From assembly GCF_004005935.1 (NCBI RefSeq), contig NZ_SACQ01000012.1, positions 1 through 53,291 of the forward strand: a stretch of 53,291 nt of DNA, in the 5' to 3' direction. The stretch is from Neptunomonas marina. Its GTDB lineage: Bacteria > Pseudomonadota > Gammaproteobacteria > Pseudomonadales > Balneatricaceae. Both the position numbers and the translations under genes were made by a program. Each line of letters begins with the position of its first letter. Position 1 is the first letter of the stretch. Shown one piece after another: positions 1-10,633 of the stretch. The notes under the pieces are model-generated. The model worked only from the letters and a program-made list of their open reading frames with translations. It made no database searches and was not told the origin of the DNA.

Positions 1-86
1 TCCCATCCCGAACTCAGAAGTGAAACGATTTAGCGCCGATGGTAGTGTGGGGTTTCCCCATGTGAGAGTAGGACATCGCCAAGCTT
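1..86 (+). rRNA. rrf: 5S rRNA, 3' part (5' end lies outside the window)
   Basis: The first ~86 bases match the distal two thirds of gammaproteobacterial 5S rRNA: the AACTCAGAAGTGAAACG block, then GCGCCGATGGTAGTGTGGGG and the GAGAGTAGG segment. The 3' boundary near 86 is estimated from the E. coli gene. An intrinsic terminator follows at once, so this is the end of an rRNA operon transcribed rightwards. Confidence 0.95.
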
Positions 87-96
87 TTAATTAGGA

Positions 97-127
97 AGCC
101 CTGATCGGTAACGGTCAGGGCTTTTTA
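97..127 (+). terminator. rRNA operon terminator
   Basis: AGCCCTGA (97-104) pairs with TCAGGGCT (115-122), followed by a run of T. It is an intrinsic terminator about ten bases after the 5S end and closes the upstream rRNA operon. Confidence 0.9.
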
Positions 128-304
128 CTGTGTGCAAAGAAAAATAAGATTAAACGTTTCCTTTTTAATATTCACTCTCCCCTCAAGCACTCCCCTTTTA
201 ATCGGCAGGTTAGCAAAGATAAACGAAGTCGATAGACATCGTTCAGTTCCTATACTAGAATACCGCCCGTTTGCCCGCAGCAAATGCAGGTAAGCGTCAG
301 CTAG

Positions 305-335
305 TGTAAAAAGTGAGGTGATTTCTCTTTTTACA
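305..335 (+). promoter_or_regulatory. Hairpin in the carA upstream region
   Basis: TGTAAAAAG (305-313) is a perfect 9-bp match to CTTTTTACA (327-335), with GAG/CTC able to extend it inwards in an alternative fold. It lies about 47 bases before the carA start. No long T-run follows, so it is not a plain terminator. The whole stretch 128-381 has no credible gene; I saw no clear ArgR box or unambiguous promoter there. A role in carAB control is inference. Confidence 0.4.
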
Positions 336-381
336 AATCTCGTACAGATTCCATATATACAGCGCATGCGGGGAGGTTAAA

Positions 382-1518
382 TTGACAAGACCAGCCATTC
401 TGGCTCTTGAAGATGGTAGTGTATTCAAGGGTATTGCTATTGGCGCGGACGGTCAATCAAGTGGAGAGGTGGTGTTTAATACCTCCATGACCGGCTATCA
501 AGAAATTCTTACAGATCCTTCCTATTGCCGACAAATCGTTACATTAACGTACCCACATATTGGTAACGTAGGAACCAACGACGAAGATGAAGAGTCTTCA
601 GGTACTTGGGTTTCTGGGTTGGTTATCCGAGATTTGCCGCTTGTTGCGAGCAACTTTCGTAACCAAAAAGCGCTAGATCAGTATCTAAAAGATAACAATA
701 TTGTTGGTATCGCAGATATTGATACTCGCCGCTTAACTCGTCTATTGCGTGAAAAGGGCTCACTGAATGGTTGTATTATGGCCGGTGAGATCTCTGAGGA
801 AGACGCGCTCGCTGCTGCCAAAGCTTTCCCTGGTTTGAAGGGTATGGATTTAGCGAAAGAGGTATCGGTCAACGCTGCATATGAGTGGAACTCAAGCACA
901 TGGGCTCTCGGTGAAGGTCATCGCGATATCGCGCCGCAAGAGCAACCTTATCATGTGGTAGCTTATGACTTCGGTGTAAAGCGCAATATTTTGCGTATGT
1001 TGGTTGAGCGCGGATGCCGTGTAACAGTGGTTCCTGCGCAAACTCCTGCTGCTGACGTTTTGGCCATGAAGCCTGATGGTGTATTTTTATCAAACGGTCC
1101 TGGTGATCCGGAGCCGTGTGATTACGCGATTGAGGCTATTAAAGCCATCTGTGAAACTACGCTACCCGTTTTTGGTATTTGCCTTGGCCATCAGTTACTC
1201 GCATTAGCTTCTGGTGCACAAACTATCAAGATGAAGTTTGGTCATCACGGTGCCAACCACCCGGTGCAAGACTTGGATCACAAGCAAGTGATGATCACTA
1301 GCCAAAACCACGGTTTTGCGGTGGATGAATCTTCGTTACCAGAGACCCTGCGTGCAACTCACAAGTCATTGTTTGATGGCTCACTACAGGGCATCGAGCG
1401 TACAGACCGCTCTGCCTTTAGTTTCCAAGGACACCCGGAAGCAAGCCCAGGCCCTCGTGATGTCGCTCCGCTGTTTGATCGCTTTATCAAAGAGATGGCT
1501 GCACACAAAAACGCTTGA
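382..1518 (+). CDS. carA: Carbamoyl-phosphate synthase, small (glutaminase) subunit
   Basis: CarA hydrolyses glutamine and passes ammonia to CarB to make carbamoyl phosphate for pyrimidines and arginine. The 378-residue product has the N-terminal CarA domain and a C-terminal class I glutamine amidotransferase domain. The nucleophile is Cys267 in GICLGHQ, and the His/Glu pair is visible in GHPEASPGP. The start is TTG at 382, placed by a strong GGGAGGT site at 371-377; no ATG gives a better start. carB follows 42 bp downstream. dapB, usually upstream in Pseudomonas, is absent and an rRNA operon sits there instead. Confidence 0.97.
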   Translation: MTRPAILALEDGSVFKGIAIGADGQSSGEVVFNTSMTGYQEILTDPSYCRQIVTLTYPHIGNVGTNDEDEESSGTWVSGLVIRDLPLVASNFRNQKALDQYLKDNNIVGIADIDTRRLTRLLREKGSLNGCIMAGEISEEDALAAAKAFPGLKGMDLAKEVSVNAAYEWNSSTWALGEGHRDIAPQEQPYHVVAYDFGVKRNILRMLVERGCRVTVVPAQTPAADVLAMKPDGVFLSNGPGDPEPCDYAIEAIKAICETTLPVFGICLGHQLLALASGAQTIKMKFGHHGANHPVQDLDHKQVMITSQNHGFAVDESSLPETLRATHKSLFDGSLQGIERTDRSAFSFQGHPEASPGPRDVAPLFDRFIKEMAAHKNA

Positions 1519-1560
1519 TCGATTGATCAGTAAAGTAAACAGATTTGACCGGTTGTTAGA

Positions 1561-4500
1561 ATGCCAAAACGTACGGATTTAAAAAGTATACTGATTCTGG
1601 GTGCAGGTCCGATCATTATCGGACAAGCATGTGAGTTTGACTATTCGGGTGCGCAAGCCTGTAAAGCGCTACGTGAAGAGGGTTACCGAGTTATTTTGGT
1701 GAACTCGAACCCAGCAACAATCATGACTGATCCAGCGATGGCCGATGCGACATACATCGAGCCTATTAACTGGAAAACAGTAGCGAAAATCATCGAAAAA
1801 GAGCGCCCAGATGCATTATTGCCAACAATGGGTGGTCAAACAGCTTTGAACTGTGCGCTTGATCTTGAGCGAGAAGGGGTGCTGGAGCAGTTTGGCGTTG
1901 AGATGATTGGCGCAAACGCAGACACGATTGATAAGGCAGAAGATCGTGATCGCTTCGACAAGGCGATGAAGAATATTGGACTCGAGTGTCCACGTGCTTC
2001 TATCGCACATAGCATGGAAGAAGCGCTACAAGTGCAAGCGCAGCTTGGTTTTCCTTGTATTATTCGCCCATCTTTCACGATGGGTGGCTCAGGCGGTGGT
2101 ATCGCTTACAACATCGATGAGTTTGTCGAAATTTGCGAACGTGGTTTGGATCTTTCACCGACAAACGAGCTGCTGATTGATGAATCGCTGATCGGTTGGA
2201 AAGAGTATGAGATGGAAGTTGTTCGTGATAAAAACGACAACTGCATTATCGTCTGCTCGATCGAAAACTTCGATGCAATGGGCGTTCATACAGGTGACTC
2301 AATCACGGTAGCGCCTGCACAAACGCTAACTGACAAAGAGTATCAACTGATGCGTGATGCTTCTTTGGCTGTACTACGTGAGATCGGCGTAGAGACAGGT
2401 GGTTCAAACGTACAGTTTGGTGTTAACCCGAAAGATGGCCGTATGGTTGTCATCGAAATGAACCCACGTGTATCTCGTTCATCCGCATTGGCTTCTAAAG
2501 CAACGGGTTTCCCTATTGCCAAAGTTGCTGCAAAGTTGGCCGTAGGTTATACGCTCGATGAGCTACAAAACGATATTACGGGTGGAGCGACGCCTGCGTC
2601 ATTTGAACCTTCTATCGACTACGTAGTGACTAAAATTCCACGCTTCACTTTTGAGAAATTCCCTCAGGCGAACGATCGCCTGACGACTCAGATGAAGTCG
2701 GTGGGTGAGGTGATGGCGATCGGCCGTACGCAGCAGGAGTCATTGCAAAAAGCGCTGCGTGGTCTTGAGGTTGGAGCGACCGGCTTCGATCCAGTGCTTG
2801 ATCTAGATAGCGAAGACGCGCGTTCAACGATCATTCGTGAAATGAAAGAACCGGGCGCTGAACGTATTTGGTACCTTGGCGATGCTTTCCGTATGGGTAT
2901 GAGCGTCGACGAGTTATACCGTATCAGTGGCATTGATCCATGGTTCCTTGTGCAGGTTGAAGACCTGATCAAAGAAGAGCAGCGCGTTGCTGAAATGGCG
3001 ATGTCAGGCTTAGATAAAGATGCGGTTTATCGCCTCAAGCGTAAGGGCTTCTCTGATGCACGTTTGGCGACTCTATTAGGTGTTTCTGAGAAGCAGTTTA
3101 GAAAGCACCGCCAAGCGTTAGATGTCCGTCCTGTTTACAAGCGCGTTGATACGTGTGCTGCGGAGTTTGCCTCTGATACTGCTTACATGTACTCCACTTA
3201 TGAAGAGGAGTGTGAAGCAAACCCATCTAGCCGCGATAAGATTATGGTCATTGGCGGCGGTCCAAACCGTATCGGTCAGGGCATTGAGTTCGATTACTGC
3301 TGTGTGCACGCAGCCCTTGCTGCGCGTGATGATGGTTTTGAAACGATCATGGTTAACTGTAACCCTGAGACGGTTTCAACCGATTACGATACATCTGATC
3401 GTCTGTTCTTTGAGCCTATTACGCTTGAAGATGTGTTGGAAATTGTAAACGTAGAGCAGCCGAAAGGGGTTATCGTTCAGTATGGTGGTCAAACACCATT
3501 GAAACTGGCTGTTGCTCTAGAGCAAGCGGGTGTGCCGATCATTGGTACGTCACCTGAGGCGATCGACCGCGCTGAAGACCGTGAGCAGTTCCAGCAGATG
3601 TTGAAGCGTCTTGGCTTGAAACAGCCAGAAAACTCTACAGTGCGTTCACTCGAAGAGGCGATCATAGAAGCAGAGCGTATCGGTTACCCGCTCGTTGTAC
3701 GCCCTTCCTACGTTCTTGGTGGTCGCGCTATGGAGATCGTCTACAAAGAAGACGAGCTGCGCCGTTACATGAATGAAGCTGTGCAAGTATCTAATGAAGC
3801 CCCAGTGCTACTCGACCACTTCCTGAATGCGGCGATTGAAGTCGATATCGATGCTGTTTCTGATGGTGAGACCGTCGTTATTGGTGCGATCATGCAGCAT
3901 ATTGAACAGGCTGGCGTTCACTCTGGCGACTCTGCTTGCTCTTTCCCACCTTACAACTTGCCGGCTGACGTGCAGGACTTGATGCGTGAGCAGGTTAAGA
4001 AGATGGCACTGGAGCTTGGGGTTGTGGGCTTGATGAACACGCAGTTGGCTTACCAGGATGGTGAGATCTACGTGATCGAAGTCAATCCGCGTGCATCGCG
4101 TACTGTGCCATTTGTCTCTAAGTGTATCGGTGTTTCGCTTGCTAAGATCGGCGCTCAGGTGATGACAGGCAAAACGCTGAAAGAGCTTGGCTTTACGGAA
4201 GAGATCGTACCGACGCTATTCAATGTGAAGGAAGCGGTATTCCCATTCAATAAATTCCCATCAGTGGACCCGATTCTCTCTCCAGAGATGAAGTCTACGG
4301 GCGAAGTAATGGGCTCTGGCACAACCTTTGGTGAAGCGTTTATGAAGGCAACGATTGGTGCTGGTGAGAAGATGCCAACGCCAGGGCGTGCGTTTATCTC
4401 GGTCCGCGATGTGGATAAAGACGGTTCTGTTCGCGTTGCAAATGCGTTGCTAGATCTTGGCTTTACGCTATGTGCGACCGGCGGTACCGCTGCTTTCTTG

Positions 4501-4767
4501 CAAGAGAAAGGTTTCGATGTTGAAGTGGTCAACAAAGTGATGGAAGGTCGTCCTAACATCGTTGATATGATCAAAAACAACGAGATTGCTTATGTGGTCA
4601 ACACAACCGAAGGCCGCAAAGCAATTGCCGACTCGGCAGAGATCCGTCGTAGCTCTCTTCAGAACAAGGTTGCTTATACGACTACCCTTGCAGGTGCAGA
4701 AGCGATTACAATGGCGCTTCAATATGGCGAAGAGAAGACTGTTCGTCGTCTACAAGATTTGCACTGA
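1561..4767 (+). CDS. carB: Carbamoyl-phosphate synthase, large subunit
   Basis: CarB is the 1068-residue synthetase subunit that makes carbamoyl phosphate from bicarbonate, ammonia and two ATP. It is an internal duplication of two ATP-grasp halves: the first begins with [17 protein letters not shown] near residue 14 and the second with [15 protein letters not shown] near residue 564. A C-terminal MGS-like allosteric domain covers roughly the last 130 residues and binds UMP/ornithine in characterised enzymes. Length is normal. The ribosome binding site before ATG 1561 is weak, which fits translation following carA. greA starts 10 bp after the stop. Confidence 0.98.
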   Translation: MPKRTDLKSILILGAGPIIIGQACEFDYSGAQACKALREEGYRVILVNSNPATIMTDPAMADATYIEPINWKTVAKIIEKERPDALLPTMGGQTALNCALDLEREGVLEQFGVEMIGANADTIDKAEDRDRFDKAMKNIGLECPRASIAHSMEEALQVQAQLGFPCIIRPSFTMGGSGGGIAYNIDEFVEICERGLDLSPTNELLIDESLIGWKEYEMEVVRDKNDNCIIVCSIENFDAMGVHTGDSITVAPAQTLTDKEYQLMRDASLAVLREIGVETGGSNVQFGVNPKDGRMVVIEMNPRVSRSSALASKATGFPIAKVAAKLAVGYTLDELQNDITGGATPASFEPSIDYVVTKIPRFTFEKFPQANDRLTTQMKSVGEVMAIGRTQQESLQKALRGLEVGATGFDPVLDLDSEDARSTIIREMKEPGAERIWYLGDAFRMGMSVDELYRISGIDPWFLVQVEDLIKEEQRVAEMAMSGLDKDAVYRLKRKGFSDARLATLLGVSEKQFRKHRQALDVRPVYKRVDTCAAEFASDTAYMYSTYEEECEANPSSRDKIMVIGGGPNRIGQGIEFDYCCVHAALAARDDGFETIMVNCNPETVSTDYDTSDRLFFEPITLEDVLEIVNVEQPKGVIVQYGGQTPLKLAVALEQAGVPIIGTSPEAIDRAEDREQFQQMLKRLGLKQPENSTVRSLEEAIIEAERIGYPLVVRPSYVLGGRAMEIVYKEDELRRYMNEAVQVSNEAPVLLDHFLNAAIEVDIDAVSDGETVVIGAIMQHIEQAGVHSGDSACSFPPYNLPADVQDLMREQVKKMALELGVVGLMNTQLAYQDGEIYVIEVNPRASRTVPFVSKCIGVSLAKIGAQVMTGKTLKELGFTEEIVPTLFNVKEAVFPFNKFPSVDPILSPEMKSTGEVMGSGTTFGEAFMKATIGAGEKMPTPGRAFISVRDVDKDGSVRVANALLDLGFTLCATGGTAAFLQEKGFDVEVVNKVMEGRPNIVDMIKNNEIAYVVNTTEGRKAIADSAEIRRSSLQNKVAYTTTLAGAEAITMALQYGEEKTVRRLQDLH

Positions 4768-4777
4768 GGAGTGAGAG

Positions 4778-5254
4778 ATGAGTCGTGTCCCTATGACCGT
4801 TGCGGGCGAAAAAGCGTTACGAGCTGAGTTAGATCAGCTCAAAACGGAAGCTCGTCCGCGTGTCATTGCTGCTATCGCGGAAGCGCGTGAGCATGGCGAT
4901 TTAAAAGAAAACGCTGAGTATCACGCTGCCCGAGAAGAGCAGGGCTTTATCGAGGGGCGCATCCAGGAGCTTGAGGGTAAACTCTCTCATGCTCAGGTGA
5001 TTGATGTCACTGCGTTGCCACAAACCGGCAAGGTTATCTTTGGCACAACAATTGTGATTATCAATCTCGATACGGATGAGGAAGTTCGTTACCAGATCGT
5101 AGGTGATGATGAGGCGGACATTAAAAATGGCAAGCTATCGGTGAACTCACCGATAGCTCGCGGCCTGATTGGTAAGTCAGAGGGCGATATCGCGGCCATC
5201 CGCACCCCAGGTGGAGATGTTGAGTATGAGATTGCAGAGGTTCTGCACATCTAA
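4778..5254 (+). CDS. greA: Transcription elongation factor GreA
   Basis: GreA enters the secondary channel of RNA polymerase and stimulates cleavage of backtracked transcripts. The 158-residue product has an N-terminal antiparallel coiled coil, with [17 protein letters not shown] holding the acidic tip residues, followed by the FKBP-like C-terminal domain ending in [21 protein letters not shown] precedes the ATG. It is the last gene of the carAB-greA run and ends at a bidirectional terminator. The carAB-greA order is conserved in Pseudomonas relatives. Confidence 0.97.
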   Translation: MSRVPMTVAGEKALRAELDQLKTEARPRVIAAIAEAREHGDLKENAEYHAAREEQGFIEGRIQELEGKLSHAQVIDVTALPQTGKVIFGTTIVIINLDTDEEVRYQIVGDDEADIKNGKLSVNSPIARGLIGKSEGDIAAIRTPGGDVEYEIAEVLHI

Positions 5255-5261
5255 TGCCAAT

Positions 5262-5291
5262 AAAAAAGCCGCCCTTATGGGCGGCTTTTTT
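5262..5291. terminator. Bidirectional terminator between greA and yhbY
   Basis: AAAAAAGCCGCCC and GGGCGGCTTTTTT form a perfect stem with a TTAT loop, flanked by A and T runs, so it can stop transcripts from both sides. Its right edge touches the yhbY stop codon at 5290-5292. Confidence 0.93.
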
Positions 5292-5592
5292 AACGCAGCA
5301 AGTTAGAGAGCTTAGGGTTAGGCTCTAAAGATGGGCGGTAGATCAGAGCGATATTACCGATCTCTTGCACAATAGTCGCTTCCACAATCTCGCATAGTTC
5401 GCGAATGAGTTGTTTTTTAATGGTGCGGTCACCTACAACGAACTTTACCTTGATCAACTCGTGATCTTCCAGGGCGCGATCCACTTCAAGCTGGATGTTT
5501 TCCGTCAGCCCCTTTCCTGCCACAGTAACCAGTGGGTTAAGGCTGTGACCGATGGTGCGGAACTGTTTCTTTTGCTCAGGCGTCAGGCTCAT
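5290..5592 (-). CDS. yhbY: CRM-domain RNA-binding protein YhbY
   Basis: This 100-residue protein is a single CRM (chloroplast RNA splicing and ribosome maturation) domain. It shows LTPEQKKQFRTIGHSLNPLV and the GKGLTE turn, which corresponds to the GxxG loop that contacts RNA. In E. coli YhbY binds 50S precursors. It is divergent from the rlmE remnant and ftsH, the usual gammaproteobacterial arrangement. It terminates in the hairpin shared with greA. Confidence 0.95.
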   Translation of the reverse strand: MSLTPEQKKQFRTIGHSLNPLVTVAGKGLTENIQLEVDRALEDHELIKVKFVVGDRTIKKQLIRELCEIVEATIVQEIGNIALIYRPSLEPNPKLSNLLR

Positions 5593-5609
5593 ACTAAAAT
5601 TGTTATCTC

Positions 5610-6244
5610 ATGGTTAGGTGGCGTGAGGCCACAGGGTATTCATATTCCTATTCTACCTGAGAGCTGTGCGGCGTTAAACCAAAGAGATATTTTTGTGTCA
5701 AGGCTGAAATCAATGAGTGCAGCCTGAGCGCGTTTTTATGGATCGTCTGTATGGCGCTGAAAAGCACAAGAGCTGCTAGGTCGAGAACTCGCCTTGTGGA
5801 GCGTCATGAGCAAGACAGTCTGCACACATGCGGCATACTTGTGTTTTGGATCTGTAAGTCAAAGCCGAGCTAATCGGCGAGCGCTACGGTAGAGTTTCAA
5901 GGTGCTGCACAGAACAATCGGCAACAGAGCAGGCACAGTAAGACAGTGGATGTGAGTTTGTAGGCCTTGTAATTTCAGATACGGCCCCCAGTATAAATAG
6001 TACGAACTCTATTGATCAGCTTACTGCTATCTCTTTGATTCTGTGAGCACTTGATATGGTGCAGCAAGTTTTGAAACCTAATGATGATCTTGTTGCCGAA
6101 GTGTTCCGAAGTGCGGGTTTTGATCAGTATTTAGCCGATGTGCGTACAAGTTTTACAAAGGTTGTTACCTGCAAGCCTGACTCCTCTCGAATTTGGTCGT
6201 GAGAAGCCGATATTGCTGGGTTAGTTAAAAAGAGGCGTGAATAG
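5610..6244 (+). pseudogene. rlmE: Decayed rlmE (23S rRNA Um2552 2'-O-methyltransferase)
   Basis: No intact reading frame exists here, but fragments align in order to RlmE/FtsJ. DIFV (5686-5697) matches DPYV; LG then seven residues then WS (5776-5802) matches the SAM motif LGAAPGGWS; CVLDL (5840-5854) matches the ACDLL region; SDTAPS (5975-5992) matches SDMAPN; VLKP (6068-6079), GFDQYL (6116-6133) and KPDSSR (6173-6190) follow. The frame changes at least three times before 5975. In-frame TGA codons lie at 6044 and 6200; the ancestral stop is probably TAG 6242. The catalytic lysine of VVKVF is glutamate (6098-6100). Position between yhbY and ftsH and total length (~630 bp) are as expected. The 5' limit is approximate. 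Confidence 0.88.
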
Positions 6245-6308
6245 CCAACCGGGCGCAACTCGTGTAGTTTAGCGTTCGCAGATTGATGTTTAATTAGAGG
6301 ATTGTCTT

Positions 6309-8312
6309 TTGAACGATATGGCAAAGAATCTGGTACTTTGGTTAGTTATTGCTGCAGTGCTGCTGACAGTATTTAACAACTTCAGTGCAGAAAGTGACCC
6401 AGGTCGAGTGACGTACTCCGACTTTGTTACTGAGGTGCAAAAAGGGCAAGTATCTAAAGTCGTGATTGATGGCTTCACGATCCGTGGCCAACGTGCTAAC
6501 GGAGAGCGCTTCCAAACGATTAGGCCCGCGCTTCAAGATCCAAAGCTTGTGGACGAGTTGTTAGCTAACAACGTTGTCATCGAGGGTAAGCAGCCAGAAC
6601 AACAGAGTATCTGGACGCAGTTGTTGGTCGCTTCATTCCCGATTCTAGTTATTATCGCGATCTTTATGTTCTTCATGCGCCAAATGCAAGGCGGCGGTGG
6701 AAAAGGCGGCCCGATGTCGTTTGGTAAATCCAAAGCCCGCATGATGAGCGAAGATCAGATCAAGACAACATTCGATGATGTGGCCGGTGTTGAAGAGGCT
6801 AAAGAAGAGGTGAAGGAGCTCGTTGATTACCTGCGTGATCCGAGTAAGTTCCAACGTCTCGGTGGTAATATTCCACGCGGTGTTTTGATGGCAGGTAACC
6901 CGGGTACAGGTAAAACGTTGCTGGCCAAAGCGATCGCCGGTGAAGCTAAAGTACCGTTCTTCAGTATTTCGGGCTCTGATTTCGTAGAGATGTTCGTGGG
7001 TGTGGGTGCATCCCGTGTGCGAGACATGTTTGATCAAGCTAAGAAGCATGCACCGTGTATCATCTTTATCGACGAGATTGATGCGGTCGGTCGACACCGT
7101 GGTGTTGGTATGGGCGGTGGTAATGACGAGCGCGAGCAAACACTAAACCAGTTGCTGGTTGAGATGGATGGCTTCGAAGGTACGGAAGGCATTATCGTTA
7201 TCGCGGCCACTAACCGCCCTGATGTGCTTGACCCTGCGCTATTGCGTCCTGGCCGTTTTGACCGTCAGGTTCATGTTGGCCTGCCAGACATCCGAGGTCG
7301 TGAGCAGATTCTTAAAGTGCACATGCGTAAAGTGCCAATCGGAGATGATGTTAAACCTGAGCTGATTGCACGGGGTACACCAGGTTTCTCTGGTGCTGAC
7401 CTTGCTAACTTAGTGAATGAGGCGGCCTTGTTCGCAGCACGAGCTAGCAAGCGTACGGTTGGTATGGATCAATTTGAGCGCGCTAAAGATAAAATCATGA
7501 TGGGCGCCGAACGTAAGTCCATGGTGATGTCTTACAAGGAACGTCTCAACACGGCGTACCATGAATCGGGCCATGCGATTGTGGGTCGTCTAATGCCGGA
7601 TCATGATCCGGTGTATAAGGTATCTATCATTCCTCGCGGGCGCGCTTTAGGTGTGACTATGTTCTTGCCGGAAGAGGATCGTTACAGCCATAGCCGACAA
7701 ACGATTATCTCGAATATCTGTTCTTTGTACGGTGGACGCATCGCAGAGGAGATGACGTTAGGCAAAGAGGGCGTCACAACTGGTGCCTCTAACGATATCC
7801 AGCGCGCTACGTCGATGGCACGTAATATGGTTACAAAATGGGGTTTGTCTGATGCGATGGGCCCACTGCTTTATGATGACGAAGACAGTGATCCATTTAG
7901 CCGTGGCTATGGTCAAGCCGCTAAGCCTCTTGCAGAAGAGACTCAACGTAAGATTGATGCCGAGGTGAGAAGCATCATTGATGAGTGCTACAAAAAGGCT
8001 TATCAGTTACTTGAAGATAACCGCGATATCCTTGAGTCGATGACGCAAGCGCTGATGAAGTATGAGACGATCAGCAGCGAGCAAATAGACCAACTTATGG
8101 CTCGAGAGGCGGTATCTGATCCTGATGGCTGGGTTGATGAGAAAGCAGAGGATAAACCTGTAGAAGAGTCTGCATCGCTTGATAGTTTAGAAGATAGCGA
8201 AGAAGCTTCCTCAGAGGCGTCTGATGATCAACAACGGAAGGACCCAGATATGCCTGAAGCGCCAAGGCAAAGAAAGCCTGAAGGCGATGACGATGAAGGC
8301 AAAATGGTCTAA
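6309..8312 (+). CDS. ftsH: ATP-dependent zinc metalloprotease FtsH
   Basis: FtsH is a membrane-anchored AAA+ protease for damaged membrane proteins and short-lived regulators. The 667-residue product has a TM segment near residues 5-25, a short periplasmic domain, a second TM near 100-120, the AAA module, the SRH region [20 protein letters not shown], and the zinc motif HESGH at 418-422. The acidic tail is typical. The Walker A reads GNPGTGKT (196-203) rather than the usual GPPGTGKT. TTG at 6309 is the preferred start because AGAGGA (6296-6301) is 7 bases before it; ATG 6318 is the alternative. Its normal partner rlmE is a pseudogene just upstream. Confidence 0.97.
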   Translation: MNDMAKNLVLWLVIAAVLLTVFNNFSAESDPGRVTYSDFVTEVQKGQVSKVVIDGFTIRGQRANGERFQTIRPALQDPKLVDELLANNVVIEGKQPEQQSIWTQLLVASFPILVIIAIFMFFMRQMQGGGGKGGPMSFGKSKARMMSEDQIKTTFDDVAGVEEAKEEVKELVDYLRDPSKFQRLGGNIPRGVLMAGNPGTGKTLLAKAIAGEAKVPFFSISGSDFVEMFVGVGASRVRDMFDQAKKHAPCIIFIDEIDAVGRHRGVGMGGGNDEREQTLNQLLVEMDGFEGTEGIIVIAATNRPDVLDPALLRPGRFDRQVHVGLPDIRGREQILKVHMRKVPIGDDVKPELIARGTPGFSGADLANLVNEAALFAARASKRTVGMDQFERAKDKIMMGAERKSMVMSYKERLNTAYHESGHAIVGRLMPDHDPVYKVSIIPRGRALGVTMFLPEEDRYSHSRQTIISNICSLYGGRIAEEMTLGKEGVTTGASNDIQRATSMARNMVTKWGLSDAMGPLLYDDEDSDPFSRGYGQAAKPLAEETQRKIDAEVRSIIDECYKKAYQLLEDNRDILESMTQALMKYETISSEQIDQLMAREAVSDPDGWVDEKAEDKPVEESASLDSLEDSEEASSEASDDQQRKDPDMPEAPRQRKPEGDDDEGKMV

Positions 8313-8330
8313 CGTAAAGTAGTTAATTAA

Positions 8331-8356
8331 AAGGCTGGGTTTCCCAGCCTTTTTTG
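8331..8356 (+). terminator. Terminator after ftsH
   Basis: AAGGCTGGG (8331-8339) pairs with CCCAGCCTT (8343-8351) around a 3-base loop and runs into TTTTTT. It separates ftsH from folP, which begins only about 20 bp later, so folP is fed by read-through or by a promoter I could not identify. Confidence 0.88.
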
Positions 8357-8375
8357 TTTTCGGAGTGGATGTCGG

Positions 8376-9236
8376 ATGAGTAAACAGTTGGTTTGTAACG
8401 ATAAGGTCTTGGACCTATCTCGAGTGCAAGTGATGGGTATTTTGAACGTCACCCCTGATTCATTTTCTGATGGAGGTCGGCTTTATCAAAGTGGTAATGG
8501 CGTTGCGCTTGATCAATTGTTGCGTAAGGCTGAGGCCATGGTGAGTGCAGGTGCGTCTATACTGGATGTGGGGGGCGAGTCGACCCGTCCGGGAGCTGCG
8601 CCGATCAGTGAGCAGGAGGAGTTAGACAGAGTTATCCCTGCCATTGAAGCGCTTAAGCACGAGTTTGATGTTGTTGTATCGATGGATACCAGCAACGCTG
8701 CAGTCATCTGTGCAGGCGCCGAGTCGGGGGCTGGATTTATTAACGATGTACGGGGGTTGTCTCGCGAGGGTGCGATCGCCGCTGCAGCAACAACGGGGCT
8801 GCCTGTATGCCTTATGCATATGCAAGGCGACCCCTCAACGATGCAAGACCGCCCTGAATATGTGTCGGTTGTTGATGAGGTGCAGCAGTATTTAATTCAG
8901 CGGGTAAAGTGCTGCCTAGATGCAGGTATCAAACAGGACGCTATTGTTATCGATCCCGGTTTTGGTTTTGGTAAAGCCCTAGAGCACAATTTGGCGTTGT
9001 TAAATCGCCTCGAAACATTAGATGTTTATGGTCTCCCACTACTCATAGGCACATCGCGCAAGAGTATGATTGGAAGTGTCTTAGATCGGCCTGTCGATGA
9101 GCGCCTGCACGGCAGTTTAGCGACAGTCGCAATTTCTATCATGAAAGGCGCACGTATTGTTCGTGTTCATGATGTAGAAGAGACAATAGACGTAGTAAGA
9201 ATGACGGAAGCTGTACTGCTTGAAAAGAGAGGATAG
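8376..9236 (+). CDS. folP: Dihydropteroate synthase
   Basis: FolP condenses p-aminobenzoate with dihydropterin pyrophosphate in folate synthesis and is the target of sulfonamides. The 286-residue TIM barrel has GILNVTPDSFSDGG near the N-terminus, DVGGESTRPGA, INDVRG and the late loop GTSRKS, all family signatures. The ATG at 8376 has GGAG about 12 bases upstream. glmM starts 3 bp after the stop, the conserved folP-glmM pair. FolK, supplying its substrate, lies at 27911-28411. Confidence 0.97.
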   Translation: MSKQLVCNDKVLDLSRVQVMGILNVTPDSFSDGGRLYQSGNGVALDQLLRKAEAMVSAGASILDVGGESTRPGAAPISEQEELDRVIPAIEALKHEFDVVVSMDTSNAAVICAGAESGAGFINDVRGLSREGAIAAAATTGLPVCLMHMQGDPSTMQDRPEYVSVVDEVQQYLIQRVKCCLDAGIKQDAIVIDPGFGFGKALEHNLALLNRLETLDVYGLPLLIGTSRKSMIGSVLDRPVDERLHGSLATVAISIMKGARIVRVHDVEETIDVVRMTEAVLLEKRG

Positions 9237-9239
9237 AAC

Positions 9240-10595
9240 GTGGGAAAACGCTATTTTGGTACTGATGGTATTCGTGGTCAGGTCGGTAAGTTTCCGATTA
9301 CTCCAGACTTTATGCTTAAACTGGGCTGGGCCGCAGGTAAAGTCTTCGCTCGTGAAGGTTACTCAAAGATTTTAATCGGTAAAGATACGCGTATCTCCGG
9401 CTACATGTTTGAGTCTGCATTAGAGGCGGGCTTGTCGGCAGCTGGTGTGGATGTGTTGTTAACCGGTCCGATGCCAACGCCAGCAATAGCTTATCTTACG
9501 CGAACTTTTCAGGCGAACGCCGGGATTGTGATCTCCGCATCTCATAATCCGTTTGGCGACAATGGCATTAAATTCTTCTCGGCTGAAGGCACTAAACTTC
9601 CCGATGAGATAGAGCATGCTATCGAAGCGCAGATGGATTTGGTCATGACTACCGTTGATTCGGGCATGCTCGGTAAAGCGAGCAGAATCGCCGATGCGGC
9701 AGGGCGTTACATCGAGTTCTGTAAAGCCACTGTGCCGTTGGGTTTTAATTTGCAAGGCTTTAAGATTGTCCTCGACTGCGCAAATGGCGCAACTTATCAC
9801 GTCTCTCCTCAGGTATTACGTGAGCTGGGTGCAAACGTTATTGAGATCGCGTCCTCTCCTGATGGGCTCAATATCAATGAGTCCTGTGGCGCGACATCGC
9901 CGCAGCGTTTACAGAAGTCGGTTGTCGCTGAAGCCGCCGATCTCGGTATTGCATTGGATGGTGATGGCGACCGGGTCATCATGGTGGACGAGAATGGCGA
10001 AGTTGTCGATGGCGATGAAATTCTGTTTATTGTCACACAGCATATGAAAGCTCGTGGTGTTCTGTCTGGTGGTGTGGTTGGAACGCTGATGAGTAACTTT
10101 GGCTTAGAGCAATCGCTTAAGAAGATTGGTGTCCCCTTTGTGCGCGCGAATGTGGGTGACCGTTACGTAATGGAGAAACTGGCAGAGCATGACTGGGTGT
10201 TAGGTGGCGAGAGCTCCGGGCACGTGGTTTGTCGCCATTTAACCTCGACGGGCGATGGCACAATCTCGGCGTTACAAGCGCTGCGTGCGATGCGTGAAAC
10301 AGGTAAAAGTCTGGCCGAGCTGAAGTCGGGTATGCAGAAAATGCCACAAGTCATGATCAATGTCAGAATGGCTAAAAAGGTCGACGTTAAAAGTGTGGCT
10401 GCGATACAAGATGCAGTAAAAAACGTGGAGGCTGAGCTTGGCTCGAGCGGCCGCGTGCTACTGCGCCCTTCCGGCACAGAGCCGTTGGTTCGCGTTATGC
10501 TGGAAGGTGAGAATCCTGAGGTCATTCAGACTCTGTGCGAAGAACTGGCTCAAGTTGTTGAAAAATCATTAGAAGCGCTTGTCAGCGAAGAGTAA
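9240..10595 (+). CDS. glmM: Phosphoglucosamine mutase
   Basis: GlmM interconverts glucosamine-6-phosphate and glucosamine-1-phosphate for UDP-GlcNAc, hence peptidoglycan and LPS. The 451-residue enzyme begins YFGTDGIRG. The phosphoserine loop [11 protein letters not shown] places the active serine at Ser101; the Mg-binding loop is DGDGDR, and the C-terminal phosphate loop is [12 protein letters not shown]. It starts at GTG 9240, three bases after folP, and so is probably translated with it. Confidence 0.98.
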   Translation: MGKRYFGTDGIRGQVGKFPITPDFMLKLGWAAGKVFAREGYSKILIGKDTRISGYMFESALEAGLSAAGVDVLLTGPMPTPAIAYLTRTFQANAGIVISASHNPFGDNGIKFFSAEGTKLPDEIEHAIEAQMDLVMTTVDSGMLGKASRIADAAGRYIEFCKATVPLGFNLQGFKIVLDCANGATYHVSPQVLRELGANVIEIASSPDGLNINESCGATSPQRLQKSVVAEAADLGIALDGDGDRVIMVDENGEVVDGDEILFIVTQHMKARGVLSGGVVGTLMSNFGLEQSLKKIGVPFVRANVGDRYVMEKLAEHDWVLGGESSGHVVCRHLTSTGDGTISALQALRAMRETGKSLAELKSGMQKMPQVMINVRMAKKVDVKSVAAIQDAVKNVEAELGSSGRVLLRPSGTEPLVRVMLEGENPEVIQTLCEELAQVVEKSLEALVSEE

Positions 10596-10633
10596 GTCAG
10601 TTAATATTTGCGCCTCTTTGACGGGGGGATGAC

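Noticed and set aside
125-367. 80-codon minus-strand frame upstream of carA
   Set aside because: No binding site, no recognisable domain, and it runs into the rRNA terminator.
128-381. ArgR box or PurR site before carA
   Set aside because: Only scattered half-matches such as ATATTCA; not enough to call an operator.
4155-4580. Long open frame (141 codons) antisense to carB
   Set aside because: Shadow of carB codon usage; no binding site, no recognisable domain, and carB is certain on the other strand.
5410-5727. 105-codon plus-strand frame over yhbY and the rlmE remnant
   Set aside because: It is antisense to yhbY for most of its length; its last codons only happen to use the frame of the rlmE N-terminal fragment.
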